Assembly (NCBI RefSeq): GCF_027244095.1
Contig: NC_069661.1
Span: 188,560,501 to 188,624,500, forward strand
Source of the DNA: Hemicordylus capensis
Lineage: Eukaryota > Chordata > Lepidosauria > Squamata > Cordylidae
Direction of reading: 5' to 3'
Length of the DNA: 64,000 nt
The position numbers and the translations under genes are program-made. The stretch's first letter is position 1; the number at the start of each line of letters is the position of its first letter. This document shows positions 45,355 through 57,707 of this stretch, piece after piece. The notes under the pieces are model-generated. The model saw nothing but the letters and a program-made list of their open reading frames with translations, was not told where the DNA came from and did no database searches.

Positions 45355-45451
45355 AAGATGGTATGAACGAGAGAAGTTGTCTTACTAGACATAATTTATT
45401 TATTAATCAAATTATGTGTGGTAAGACAACTTCTCTCGTTCACACTATCTT
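45355..45451. repeat. 97 bp long-stem hairpin
   Basis: AACGAGAGAAGTTGTCTTAC at 45365-45384 is an exact inverted copy of 45421-45440. The stem extends outward (AAGATGGTATG with CACACTATCTT) and inward (CATAATTT with AAATTATG), leaving a loop of about 12 bases. It could be a young foldback MITE or a transcribed hairpin. Confidence 0.85.
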
Positions 45452-46326
45452 GATGGTAATGCCATTTTAAGGGACTAGTTCATACACTTGTCAGACAGTG
45501 AGGCATAGTTTATAGGCTACATCTTCAATCACATGTGATGGTGGAGGTGCATGAGTCCACTGTTCCACCATTTGTAGAGGATCACTGATTTAGTAGGCTT
45601 GTGAACTGCCACTGAGAGGATGAACTACTCTGTTGGGACATTTAGATGCTGCTATACTCAAAGCCATAGTTTTGAACCAAGCTATTTCCTACAACTAGTT
45701 AGTGGAGGACAGATAACCCTCTCCCCTTCCTTATTTATGTTCATAAGTAAAACAATAACTACATGACTGTGCTGATTCTTCAGTGGGCTGTACACACTAG
45801 AGTGAGTGCAACACTCCCCGGTCAGCAGCTTCAGAACCTCTTTCCAGCTTTGCCTGACTGCTTACCTTTCTCTTGAATGAGAGGAGATTGCATGATAGTG
45901 TATTGCATGTGTGCAGCAATATTAGTGGCTGGTAGGAAAAAAAGAGGTAAAGCCTTTTGAAAGTGTTGCTTTCTCGGGGACAGGAAGGAACAGAGAGCCT
46001 AGTAAGATGCTCAGTAAAGGTCTACACAATAAATTTAAGCTAGTTTCAGATTTGTTTAATTATGCCTTTTAAAAAAAATCTAGCTCTGATCTAAAACATA
46101 ATAGCAATACCTTAATCTTATATCTGTCACATGTGAGTTTGTCCTACTGGTTTCAACAGGTTGATTTCATGTGTTAAGGATTGGGATGTAAATGGAAAGG
46201 GTCTTGTGTAAATACATGTTTGTTCCACTCCGGCTTTTCAGGTGTTGAGGCCTGATCTTCCCAACTTTGATGTTGCCACTTTTGCTGTTGCTCCACTACA
46301 GTAACTGTGTGACTGTAATTATAATA

Positions 46327-46478
46327 ACTCCTGCTAATTGTGCAAAGAGGCACCTTTAAAGTGGTGATTCTCTTATAAGGGAGAGCAACTACTCCAGTGA
46401 CTGTTGCTGGTGTGTCTTTTTTTTTGTTTGTTTTTAGATTTTGAGCCGTTTGAGAACAGGGAACCATCCCCCCAGCAC
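46327..46478 (+). mobile_element. LINE-type 3' UTR fragment
   Basis: CAGTGACTGTTGCTGGTGTG, a T-rich run, then TTTAGATTTTGAGCCGTTTG and GAGAACAGGGAACC. The same words occur in reverse in the fragment at 47268. Confidence 0.6.
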
Positions 46479-47267
46479 CACCACCCCCGTTTATACAGCT
46501 TGGAGATTTTGTTGTTGTAACAAACCACAGCTTTGTTGGTATAAATAAGAGGTTGGATTATAAAAATTTATTTCCATAGCTAAGAGGTTTGTTGTATTCT
46601 ACTTGTATCATAGGATTGTAGTCCTAAAGGTCTTTAATTTTAAATAAGCAGAAATCATTTCCCCCTATTGTTTTGTGGTATTGTTTGCTACACAATTAAC
46701 TGGAGCCTAAATTGTTAATTTTTGTTGAGCTAAGAATACATTTAAAAGTCATTTTTAAAAAATAGTGCCTTTACCTTTAAGATGACTTGTTGGCAGCCTT
46801 TGCTTTGTTGCACTGTCACAAAAAGTAGTAAATCTGTTTCCTAGTGTTTCATCAGGTGGCACTCTTGAAAATATCTAACAAGCTGAATCATTATTAAGAG
46901 AACGGAGGAGAAAAACCTGCTTCAAGGAGCTGCCAGCTAGTATTCTGCCTCTTCATAACTTATTCCATTCTCACTGTTGGGGTGCTAGTCACTGCTCCCT
47001 GGTGAGTAATCCTCTCAGCCTATAGGTAAACTTCATTCCTTGATAGCCTGCACAAGAGCCCTCGATCCTCCATGGTGTCTAGATGTTTCTTTTCCTCAAA
47101 GGGGTGGCAGGTTTTGTGGCCAGGATGAAGATTAGTCCCACCTGCTCTGCTTTTCTGACTATAACCTCTTGAGACTAGCAGTTTGACAGTGGCTACTAAT
47201 GCAAGAGCAGATCCTTGCTGATTGCATAGCTCCTGATGAACAGCACTGGGTGGGTCCATGTACATAC

Positions 47268-47425
47268 AAATATGACAAATATTTATATACCACTTTTCAA
47301 CAAAAGTTCCCAAAGCAGTTTACATAGATATGAATAAAATGGCTTCCTGTCACTAGAGGGCTCACAGTCTAAAAAAGAAACATAAGATAGATACCAGCAA
47401 CAGCCACTGGAGGGATGCTGTGCTG
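47268..47425 (-). mobile_element. LINE-type 3' UTR fragment
   Basis: On the minus strand it reads CCAGTGGCTGTTGCTGGTAT, TTTTTAGACTGTGAGCCCTC, AAACTGCTTTGGGAACTTTT and GTGGTATATAAATATTTG, a squamate LINE 3' end. Same family as 46327 and, at its very end, 25328. Confidence 0.68.
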
Positions 47426-47429
47426 TGGA

Positions 47430-50275
47430 CCATGTACATGGTCTTAGTTATTGTAGGAAGAATTGTTCCCCCACCCCCATATGAGTATAAAGCTGAGTGT
47501 GACATTACAAGCCCCCAACTCCAAGCTGGGAGGAAAACGGGAAGCCTGCTCATACAGTCTGTCACTATGGCATCAGAGATGAGACCCTCCCCCTTCAGTG
47601 ACAGCATAGGTTGTGAGCACACATTTTGTGGACATCTGGGAGGTGGGATCTACACAAGAGGGGACTGGTAGGACTTGGAACTAGGCAACTGTTTAGAAGT
47701 CCATGAGCCATCATTCAGCTAAAAAGTGCAAACTGGCACACTTTGGGTATCAGAAGCTACTTTAGGAGCTTTATTCATGGAACCAGGGGTTTCAAACAGG
47801 AATGGATGCTGCTTCCTTTGTGAATTATGTTTGGGGCACTAGGGGTAGGGATGGCTTTCAAGCCTCTGTTGCCAGTTGGACAAAGTCAAGCATTTTAGAG
47901 ACTACAAGGTCTGGGGTGCTCCTTGCCTCACAGGTGATATAATACACAACTAGATGAGCAGTAACAACTTGAATCTTGTATCCTAAGTCATTGTAGTCTG
48001 GTAAGATTAACTCATAGTTTCCATGGAGGTTGCCTTTGGCAGCGTATGCTCTTTATGTAATTCTGAATTTCAAGAAAAGATCTGCATGGGACCTGACTTG
48101 CATATTATTACTTCTGTGATAGAAGGGATTGGTTCTAGCACCAGCACTGCAGATAAAGAATGGCTTCCTATTCTATCCATCTGAAGTTGTTGTTGGATGC
48201 CATTTCAGTCCTTCTGGCAAGAATAATGGAGCCAGCTAAGTAGAAATATCTTCAGATTCTAAGCTGCTTGAGTTCTGAGCATGTTTAGATCAAGTTCAGC
48301 TACTCATTACCTGGGATCCGTGTACTGGGAGGGAAATGAGGTGGTGATGCTTTCTCTTGCTTAGCAGGAGTTTTTCATTGATAAATCATTTATTCCTATG
48401 CTGAATTGGAATTATGCCAAGGTGTCATCTGTTTATGGGGATCTGCCTGGACTTTAATGGGGAATGAGGGTGTGCCAAGCCTTAAAACTGCCTCCTGTTG
48501 GCTGGTTAAAGGAGCTGCTTTTTGGAGTGTCGTGTGGTAACAAAAATCTCCTTGAAGCAAAATGGTCATTTGATCTCATTGCTGAGCTGGCAGTGATTAA
48601 GCAAATAAGTGATTACCATTCCAAAAAGGTGCAAGAGAAGAAAACTCTTTTTCTTGAAGTATAAAAGTCCTGAGACAGGGCTGCATGTAGGGTTGAAGAC
48701 ACATGCAACTGAAAGAGAAGATGCAAAAAAAGTCACCAAAGTATGGTGGAATGCAATGGCATTTCCTCTGCCTTGCAAATATTCATTTTTCTGAACAATA
48801 TGTGTATAACATTCCACTTGCATAAAAATGTACTAATCTTGACTGCCAATGCAACCAATAAGGAAGAAAAGCAGGCAGTTTTCTGAATTGGGTGCAATAC
48901 AAATGGCAGAATGGAAAGAGAAGTGTCTCCGCCATATGCAGCATAATTAGTGGGTTAGAAATGAGTTTGCATGATCTTAAATGAAATCTGCCACCTCTTC
49001 TTTCTGCGTGTGGCTTCAGGTAGCTATTTCTGCAAAAATAATCATACCTGTTTGACTCAGTACTAATATTTACTTGATTGTCACACCCAGTTCAGATTAT
49101 TGCTTGCTTGCTTTCCTTATTGGTTGAACTGGCAGTCATGATTAGTATGGTTAGCTTTCAGCGTGAAGAATATTTTTCAGTAATTGTGGAAAGTTTTCCT
49201 CGAATGGATTTTGAAGACTCCTCACAGTCAGAAAAGCAAGTAAATAAGTGAAAGGTTGGCAGTACCAACTCTGGAAGGTGTTAACAGACTGTGCATTTTG
49301 TTTGTTTTCCAGATGGCAGACTTGTGCTTAGTTGATCCTAGCCTGATGGAAATCTTCTTTAACTCTTCTGTCACTGTGGCTGGACAGGCTCCCTCAGGCT
49401 TAAGACGCTGGCTGTCCTTGTTTTTATACTTCTTTAGGCCTTGTGCAATCTTGATCATCTTAACAATATAAACTATTTTTCTTCTTTGCAGTCTCTCTGA
49501 AATCATATCTATGAGATTGATATGACTTCACAGAGAACTTCACATTCAGAACTTTGAGAGCTCATCCTAAAAAACTGTACTGTGAGCCCACTGCTCTGGA
49601 GTGAGAATGCATGCCCAAATGAGCATGGCCTCCATCTCCTCCCTCAGTTCTTTTACTGCTGCAGCAGTAGCATTGCAAATAACTTTTTCTTGGGCTTTGC
49701 TAAAACGAGTGAGTTTGGCTCCTATTTTCACTTGGTTTTAGCAATTCCTTTTATTCTCATATTTTCTTCTCTTGCTTGGCTTTTTAATTTCTTTCATGTC
49801 CTTGCCTTCCCACTGTCATTTCCCCATTTGCAGCTGTGCCTATGGAGCTCATTTTAAAAGTGCAGAATTTGTGGGAATAAGCTTTCTACCAGCCTGTGGT
49901 CTTGATCACTGCCTTCTGTGTTCTGGTGAAAAGCACAAGGTTGAATCCTGCATCTGCTATCATCACTTTACCAATCAGGCACACTGCACTTGATCTACCA
50001 GGCTTTGTGCCACATTGTGAGGAAAAAATGTTTTAGGTTTTCAATTCCCTGGCCCAAGCATGTGTGCCAAACTGCTTTGTTTGGTATTGGCTCTCCCTGC
50101 TGTTCTGCTTGTAGCTTTAGGCCCAATTGCAGTTATTCTTATGGCAGTACTGGGAGATCTGGAAATGGAGATGCCTCAGGCCTCCAAATCTGCAGCACCT
50201 CTTATGGTGAGCTGCACCAAGCAGTAGTGTGCTGGAGGGGCGGAGTATAAATACTGAAAACAAATAAATACCTCA
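47430..50275. other. Intronic stretch without recognised features
   Basis: Unique-looking DNA with several short chance open frames, none resembling a known protein and none bounded by convincing splice sites. A second 5' non-coding exon could be hidden here and would not be visible. Confidence 0.45.
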
Positions 50276-50276
50276 A

Positions 50277-50520
50277 CATAGGAACCTAAGAAGAGCCCTG
50301 CTGGATCAGGTCCAAGGCCTATCTAGTCCAGCATCCTGTTTCACATGGGCATGCCCTCTCTCTTGCTGTTGCTCGCCTGCAACTAGTATTTAGAGGCATC
50401 TTGCTTCTGAGGCTGGAGGTGGCCTATAGCCACCAGTCTAGTAGCCACTGATAGACCTCTCCTCCATGAATTTGTCCAAGCCCCTTTTAAAGCCACCCAA
50501 GCTAGTGGCCATCACCACAG
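50277..50520 (-). mobile_element. CR1 LINE 3' end
   Basis: The plus-strand words AGAGCCCTGCTGGATCAGG, CCAGCATCCTGTTTCACA and AGCCACTGATAGACCTCTCC match the 3' UTR and last codons of the CR1 at 12555. The end of the protein is still readable on the minus strand (GGFKRGLDKFMEERSISGY). Only about 240 bases inserted. Confidence 0.9.
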
Positions 50521-51291
50521 CCTCAGACTTCACTTGTGTAACTTCCTTATCCTTCTTCTTGGCTCCTTCCTTGCTTCCACTGCTGTTGCTTCCTGAACCT
50601 TTGGTTCCTATGAAAATGCCCCCCCGCCCCCCCAAAAAGCACAGAGATATGAAAACACAGTCTTAAGTGTCTTCCCGAACAACATTGTTCCATACCTAAC
50701 CCCACTTCCCAGCCTACTGCTCTATCTCAATTGGAGCTTTTGCCTTCTGTCAGTACAGCATTCTCCGCTCAGCCATTTACCTCAAAACTTCAATTTATTT
50801 TTGCACTGTAGTTTTCCAGTCCTGCTAACCACTTTCTTGACATTCAGTACATTGACTGTGGTTCGGAAGATGACTGTCTGTATCAATCCTACTGCAGGAA
50901 TTGATCCACAGTGCACTTTCAAACCTTGGGGTTGAACCAGGGAGCACACACTCTCATGACTCATTATGAGTCCTCAAGATGCTTCCCCAGGAGCCCTGTC
51001 ATGACAAGGAGCCATCTGGACAGCTGTGTTAAAACTACTTGGGCTTCCTGTCATGACAAATATTAAACTTCTCATCTCACCCATAGTTGGGATGTCAGTT
51101 ACATAGGTTGGGAATACTTTCATTGGTACTGTTCACTATCCAGGAAAAAGTATGTTTGAACTTGCTTTCCAACTCCAATTTGGGGCCATCCATTGGCAAG
51201 CACTGGTTCTTCTGTATTGTTATAGGACAGAAAAGTTAAACCAAATCAGGCAACAGTTGAATAACTTGATTTGTGCAAAAATTATAGATTA

Positions 51292-52196
51292 CTGACTTAA
51301 TCCGTGCAGAGCATCTGCACGCTAGTACTTGATTGCCCCCCTCACCTCAGGGATCTCTCCACCCTCACCTGAGCCGCACTCCTGTTCCTCCTCCTCCATC
51401 CCATTGCTTCTATCCCCCTCACCCCTCTTGGTCACAGCTGCAGCATTGCTGGAGCCTGTTGGCCAAGCTGCAGCCCCCTATCTCCAGAGACCTCCTCACC
51501 CAAGCCCCGCTCCTGCTCCTCTCCACAGGGGCGGCAGCAGCAGCGGTTGACTGGGCCCTTCCTCCCTGCCACCACCACGGCCACTCGTTCCCTTCAGGCC
51601 GCTGACAGGCTCAGGACTGTACCTTGCTTGCCTCCCTCCGTCAATGGCCTCGGTAGCCCCAAACAGCAGCTGTGGCTGACTCAGCCCTTCCTTGCTGCCC
51701 ATAGGCCCCGCCATGGCCACTCGTCTCCCTCAGGCCGCTGACAGGCTTGGGCCGGTCCCTCACCCCTCCTCCTTTCTCTCCTCCCCTCCGTTCTTTCTCT
51801 CTCTCACCCTTCCTGAGTTAACAGATATTGTTCATCTTGTTTCCTTATCTAAATCACACAACGACAGCCTCTTCCTGAAGGGGCTCTTTCCTCCCTCACA
51901 ACCTCTCTCTTCGCAGACCCCTGTCGTCTGTTTATCTATTCCTCTTCTCTACAATCAAGAACATCTTCTGACTAGTAACAGTTGCATTCCAACTGACCTT
52001 AACCATCACAGGCTCCTCCTCCCTATCTGCATACAGAATCCTCACTGTCCAATCACCATGGTGCCACAAGCTCCTTCTCCCTATCTGCATATGGAATCCC
52101 CACTTCCCAGTCAGGTGCTTCTGCTCATGAACTCTTGCGAGAGCTGTCACACACAGGATTGGCCATGGGTACATGTTAGAGAATTAGATAGATAGA
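51292..52196 (-). mobile_element. Non-autonomous Helitron, about 905 bp
   Basis: The 3' end is on the left. On the minus strand, hairpin GTGCAGA-TGC-TCTGCAC (51304-51320), eight bases, then TCAG before a T. The 5' end is on the right, near 52196, as a decayed TCTATCTATCTAATTCTCT, comparable to the 5' end of the copy at 21380. The interior is pyrimidine-rich on the + strand with a repeated block (CAGGCCGCTGACAGGCT near 51597 and 51731) and (CCCTATCTGCATA) twice. No RepHel coding capacity. Confidence 0.7.
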
Positions 52197-52199
52197 TTG

Positions 52200-55180
52200 T
52201 GGGCCCAAATACCCACTTTTCAAGAGGATTCTCCACTGTATTTCTGCATGATTCACTGCTCGAATCTTGCTTGCTTTCTGCCACTCAGCTAAGGATGTGT
52301 CATTCTGCTATGTGTCTATGGGTGTGAGTGGAACATTCAATTACTTTCCATTAAGAGATGGAACAGATTTACCTGTCTTCAGAGGATGATTTGTCCAAAG
52401 CAGCAGCTCATACAGAAACATAAGGTGGTGTCTGCTGTAAGGATTGGGTTGTTGTTTTTTTACTCTTTAACGATTGTGAACCTTTTTTGGTTGTACAAAT
52501 GAAGCATGCTTCTAATTTAAGGAAAAACATTTCACTAAGTGAGACTCGAAGGAACATGGTAAAAGGCTTCCATTTATGTCTAGTATCCATATAGATCTAT
52601 AGCTGTGGCAGCAACTTGTAATACAGATTTTGAAGGGAAACACAAGAACTTTTGATTCCACTACATATACTTAAATAACAATTTAAAAATATTTTCTCTT
52701 CTCCCTATTCCTTTTCTTAAGGTACAGCTGAAGTCGATGAAGTATTTTAAGTTTGTTTCATTAGAAACAAAAAGGTGTATGTAAATAAACTATGTGAATT
52801 AAGTATGTGGTCAGAAAGATTATAAACCACAATGAAATATAGATTTTTTAAAAGTGATAATCTGGTATGAAAGTAGAAGGCAGCAGCTCCAGTATGTAGC
52901 TTGGGAATTGAGAGAACTATTCCCAACTGATTGAACAAACATTTCACTTGCCAGCTCAAGGGCCGACTTTAAATGGACCAGCTGTCTGTGTCAGCAGCAT
53001 AGGGTTGCCAGGGTAACAGTGGCTGTTTAAAGGAGAATGTAGCTGAGAGGGCAAGTTTTTGATCTGTGAGTTGAGGGAAGGAATTTGGTGTGATCATGCA
53101 TCGGCCCTCCTAATCACACACACTCAAGCACTCAAAGCTATGTGGGCGGTGTGTAGCAATTTAAAATTCTGTTTAAGCTTGTGTGGGGCTTCCAATTACT
53201 TCATTTTCCTAGGAGCCAAAACACATGGAGTTTACCACGAAGACTCCACATTTTTTGGTTTAAGGCAAAGTGATGAGAGACTTATTGATATATTTGATAC
53301 TGCATTTTGTTTGCAATTGCAGAGATAATGGATACATTCAATCTCAGGATTTTTAATGGCTTACCTTGCCATTATGACAAGGGACATTCAGATCATCTTT
53401 GGAGAACACTTCTCCCCTCCAGACTACATATTTAGCTCTGTGGATATCTTATATGAATGGCTATTCTTGTTTCTCAGTTTTTGATTTCCAAAAGATTAAT
53501 GCAAAAACATAGGAAGCCCAAGACAGATGTTCGATTCAGCTTTTTCTTTTTCTTTTTTCTGTTGCGGGTTGGGGGGGGATGCAGAATCAAGGCTAATGTC
53601 TGTGTTTAATCCTCTGTTTAAGCTTGAAAAGTGAGAAACTATTAGGATATATATAGTGTAAGTACAGTGTGCCTTGTACAACCTTGAGCATGAGGATTGC
53701 GAAAAGGATAGGCTATAATTAAACAGAAATTACAAGATCTGAAAAATTATCTTCATGGTTGAAAAATGCCTGATGTTGTGGCAAAGGTTATCCTGTAAGG
53801 GAGTTGTCTTAACTAGTCCATGCAGCAAATACTTTTTGGAGGTAAATAGATGAATCCAAAAAGGCAACATCTGTTGATACCTTGAAATGCTTTATTAAGG
53901 TTGAAGAAATTGTAGTGTGTGTAATTATGTATTTTGAATAATGAGGTCATCGAATTCAGTAGGTATATTTATTTTTAAAAAATTGAGACACTTGAATAGG
54001 GAATTGCTATTAAGTGTTTGGCCTTGATATGATTGGATGCGTCTACAAAATGTATAGATTGAATACATTTTGTGATCAGTCTGGGAAATCATTGTGTGTT
54101 TGCAAAAACATATACTGGATGTAAAGTTCTGTTACAAAGGGACTGTCCCAAAATAATGCTAATCTACTCTTTTACAGACTAAGCTGCTGGAATTTATGTT
54201 GTATTAACCTTTATTTACAACTTGGATGGATTAGTACTCTGAAGTATGTTAAGATATAACTTTTAAAACCACAAATTGTAACAGGGACCATTTAATTGGA
54301 AGTTTTGCGGTAAGTTGTGCAAATGAGTTGTATGGTTGAATGATGTGGAACTTGTGTGCAAATGAGCTGAATATTCATTTGAAGACTTGCTGCATGTTGA
54401 CTAGTCAGCAGAGCTGTTAATGTTCAGAGTAATCACAAATTGTTAATCACAAAGTGAGATTCCTTAAAGGTTCAGGCTTTATCATCAGTGTAAGATTATT
54501 GTTTCAGGTATTCAGCTTTCCCCCTTCAGAATGTCAGATTTTCCCTTCAAACTGTCAAGTTCAGCTAAACGGCAGAGGTTTTTTTTATCAGCTGTTCCAA
54601 GGATTAAACTGTGATGTTAAGGTTGGGGAACAAGGTCTTGACTCTTCTGAGACCTTTAATATTACTGGTATTTGAAGAATGTGTTCATAAAGTTCCAAAC
54701 TGAATGTAGTCTCTTTCATCTTATGAAAGCATGCAGCTGTGGCACTTAGTTCTGAAGCTCAGTAAGAACCTTATTTTGTAGACTTTTCTCAGTGCTTAAG
54801 ACTTTCTGCATTGCTCATTTAAGCATTTCCTTTGCATGCTAGTACAAGCAAATTATAACTTACACTGGTTAAGAATTAACAGTTTAGACTGGCTAAGGTG
54901 TTCGAATTTTTGCTAACTCACAGTACAAAAATGTATTTTAAAAAAAAACTGGTAGATCTTAATGAAATTAAGGTTACTAGGTTTGTTCTACTCAGTTGCA
55001 CTTTTTAGGGTTTAAGTAATAAAGTATCTGTGAAGCAAAATAGTCTTAAAAATTAATATCCCGGTGTATAGCTTAGCTGCTTATTTGTTGGTTAGATTTT
55101 GGTCCAATGAGAGATGGCTGGTTTAAGACAGCTGGCTTCCTTAAGTCAAACCCTTCTTCTGATTTCTTCTTCTCTATCAG
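52200..55180. other. Intronic stretch without recognised features
   Basis: AT-rich unique-looking DNA, one of the most repeat-poor parts of the presumed FRS2 intron. No known protein in any frame. Confidence 0.45.
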
Positions 55181-55182
55181 TA

Positions 55183-55635
55183 GGCATGTGCACGGAACAG
55201 GTTCGAAGGGTTGTGTGTGTGTGTGTGTGTCCCGCTTTAAGTGCAGGGGAGGGTCAACTTCCCCCTCCCGCTGCTTTTCCTCCGCTGGTGCTCCTTTTTC
55301 AGTAAGTCCATGGGGCGGCAGCATACCTCCCTACTGCCCCATTTGCCCCCATTTACCAGATATACCTGGAAGTATCTGGTGCACCTGTGCATGTGGGGGC
55401 ATGTGCATGGGCGCATGACAGGCGCAACGCACACGTCCCCGCACAGGCGTGCTTGATACTTCCGGGTATATCTGGTAAACGGGGTGGCAGGGAGGTATGC
55501 TGCCGCCCCATGGACTTACTGAAAAAGGAGTGCTGGCGGGGGAAGAGTGATGGGAGGGGTAAGTTCACCCTCCCCTGTACTTAAAGCGACACCCCACGCC
55601 TTCGAGCCTCCCCCGCCCAGTTCTGTGCACATCCC
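55183..55635. mobile_element. TA-target MITE (GGGATGTGCACG family), 453 bp near-perfect palindrome
   Basis: Flanked by TA at 55181-55182 and 55636-55637. The two halves are inverted copies for about 200 bases each. TTTAAGTGCAGGGGAGGG mirrors TTTAAGTACAGGGGAGGG, CTCCTTTTTCAGTAAGTCCA is in both arms, ATGGGGCGGCAGCATACCTC is in both arms, and TTTACCAGATATACC is in both. The left arm holds a (TG)n run (55212-55230). The matching of the arms is why mirrored peptides appear on both strands. Confidence 0.9.
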
Positions 55636-55914
55636 TAACCATCAGCAGTGATTAAAATCCAGAAGTATGTCCTTAATTAGGTGAGTGGGAAGGAAGTATA
55701 CATATAAAAGTGCTTTGTTGGCTACTGAAGTATAGTACTGCTCTTGAAATATCTTACTACTTAAAGTGAATTTGTGGTTAGTACCCATCACGATACTATC
55801 TGAACAGGATTCATAATGTCTAAAATGTGCAGTTGTTGGTCTTTAGTAACTAGTACTTGAATATAATAATCTGCTTAGTGTTTGTTTTTTACTAGCATAC
55901 GTAGGTAAGTAAGT

Positions 55915-56490
55915 AAATCCTTTATTGTAGTCTTTCACCAGATGTGATACAACATAGTAACACTATAATGCCAGTGATGTAACAGTAGGAAATATAAACT
56001 ATATATATAACTGTATAATATGTAATAACAGTATAACAATAAAGAATCTACATCTCAAAATAAAATAAAATATAATCAATTGTGCACAGAGACCAGTTAA
56101 ATTCAGTAGTGTAACATTAGTCAGTTCACTCAGTTATAGTTTAGAGGAGTCTTTTGTTAATTCACGATGCACTCTACTAGCCATAGTGCAAAATTTGGCC
56201 ACTCAGTAAGTCATCACTGGTTGCTTATCTGATTATTTAAAAAAGACACATAAAATTCTTCTGAATAACCTGAGAACTGTGAGAGAAATGGGTTAATTAG
56301 CTTACTGCGAAGTTGGTTATCAAAACTGCAGCATAACAACACATGTCCTACTGTCTCTACCCTTGCTGCACCACAGGGGCAGACACATTCATTTTATGGC
56401 ACTATTAAACGTGCCCTCCAGAAGTGCTGATGGGAACATGTTAAATCGGGCCATAGAGAACAGTCTTCTATGTTTAGGAAGCATACATAG
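55915..56490 (-). mobile_element. Decayed LINE fragment with CCHC-type C terminus
   Basis: On the minus strand it reads MARFNMFPSALLEGTFNSA, a broken stretch, then CGAARVETVGHVLLYCSF and PFLSQFSGYSEEFYVSFL. These match the fragment at 16380-17175. The 3' end near 55915 has (TAAG)n. A foldback MITE abuts its upstream edge. Confidence 0.72.
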
Positions 56491-56815
56491 GGCAGTTTCA
56501 CATGATCTACCATAACCCATGTAAGTAACATGTAAGTAAAAGGTTGGGATGTGAGATTGCGCACTCGTAGCAGGCATGACGTCTGAAGCCGCCCAAGTCT
56601 GGTGCTCGCACTGCGTTGCCAAGATTCTGCTGACTTCATCAAGTTAGTTTCAAATCTTGGTGACAGAAATCAGTGGAATCTCAGGAGAAGCAAGGTGTGA
56701 ACTGGACTTAGGTGGCTTCAGACTCCATGCCTGCTGGGAGCATGTTCTCATGTCCCAACCTCTTACCTACCTGTTACTGGCTTACCGACTTATGGGAGAT
56801 CGTAGGAATCTGCCC
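56491..56815. mobile_element. Foldback MITE, about 325 bp
   Basis: Left end GGCAGTTTCACATGATCTAC and the reverse complement of the right end, GGGCAGATTCCTACGATCTC, form the inverted repeat. Inside, AGGTTGGGATGTGAGATTGC mirrors AGGTTGGGACATGAGAACAT and GCAGGCATGACGTCTGAAGC mirrors GCAGGCATGGAGTCTGAAGC. The centre is near 56653. No clear target duplication. Confidence 0.78.
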
Positions 56816-56819
56816 ATAA

Positions 56820-57705
56820 TATCTTTACCTATAGAGCAGATGTTTAGTTCTTCTCTGCAAGATAAGAGAGAGTACTGCTTCATGCAGTGCGTAGATGGCT
56901 TACATGGAAATAACTGCTGCAAGATGTGGTGAAGACAATTATCTTAGATGTGTTTGAGAAAGGATTTCAAATTCGTGGAGAATCAATCTGTCCAAGATTA
57001 GACATGACAGCTTAATGGAGCTTCTCAGTTTAGCTAAATGGAGTATACCCTTAAGTTACAAGGTGCTGGGAACAATCCTTGGCATTACCGTTATATCTTA
57101 CTTGCCTTCATATCCTTCTTCAAAAGGCATTTGTCTGGTTACTGTTTGAAACAGAATGCTGGACTAGCTGGATCTTTATTTGATTCAGGAAGGTAGTTCA
57201 TATGTTCTTAAACCTGGGAAAATATTTCCAGGCTTTATAAGAGCCCTGGCAGCCTGTTGCCTAGAATTTTTCAGCCCTTGGAATAATTTGGATCTGGCCC
57301 AACTACTAGTCAGATGTAGCTAATTTAAGGATGGCAAAATTAATGCTCAAATGGATGTTTCTGCAATAATAATTTTGTTTCAGGGAAACCTTGAAACAAT
57401 TTAGCCTAAAAACCAACAGCTGAGACTTTCTTCCTGAACTAAAAAGAGATCTGCCATTTTAGTTCTTAGATTCAGAACCCAAATCTAGCTGTAGTTTTAG
57501 TCGAGTCAAAGACCTAGTGGCCTTAGGCAAAAAAGCCCAATGGTGCACAACTTTATGCATTTATCTAGCTACAAATACTTGTTCATCAACACTGTGCCAC
57601 AACTTGTTTTCAAATTGCTCTTCAAACTGATATGCAATAATGCATGGCTGTCTGGAGATGAGGTGATAGTCAGTCTGGGAATATCAGAATCCTTGTTTAT
57701 GTTAC
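56820..57705. other. Intronic stretch without recognised features
   Basis: No exon or repeat recognised. Confidence 0.45.
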
Positions 57706-57707
57706 TG

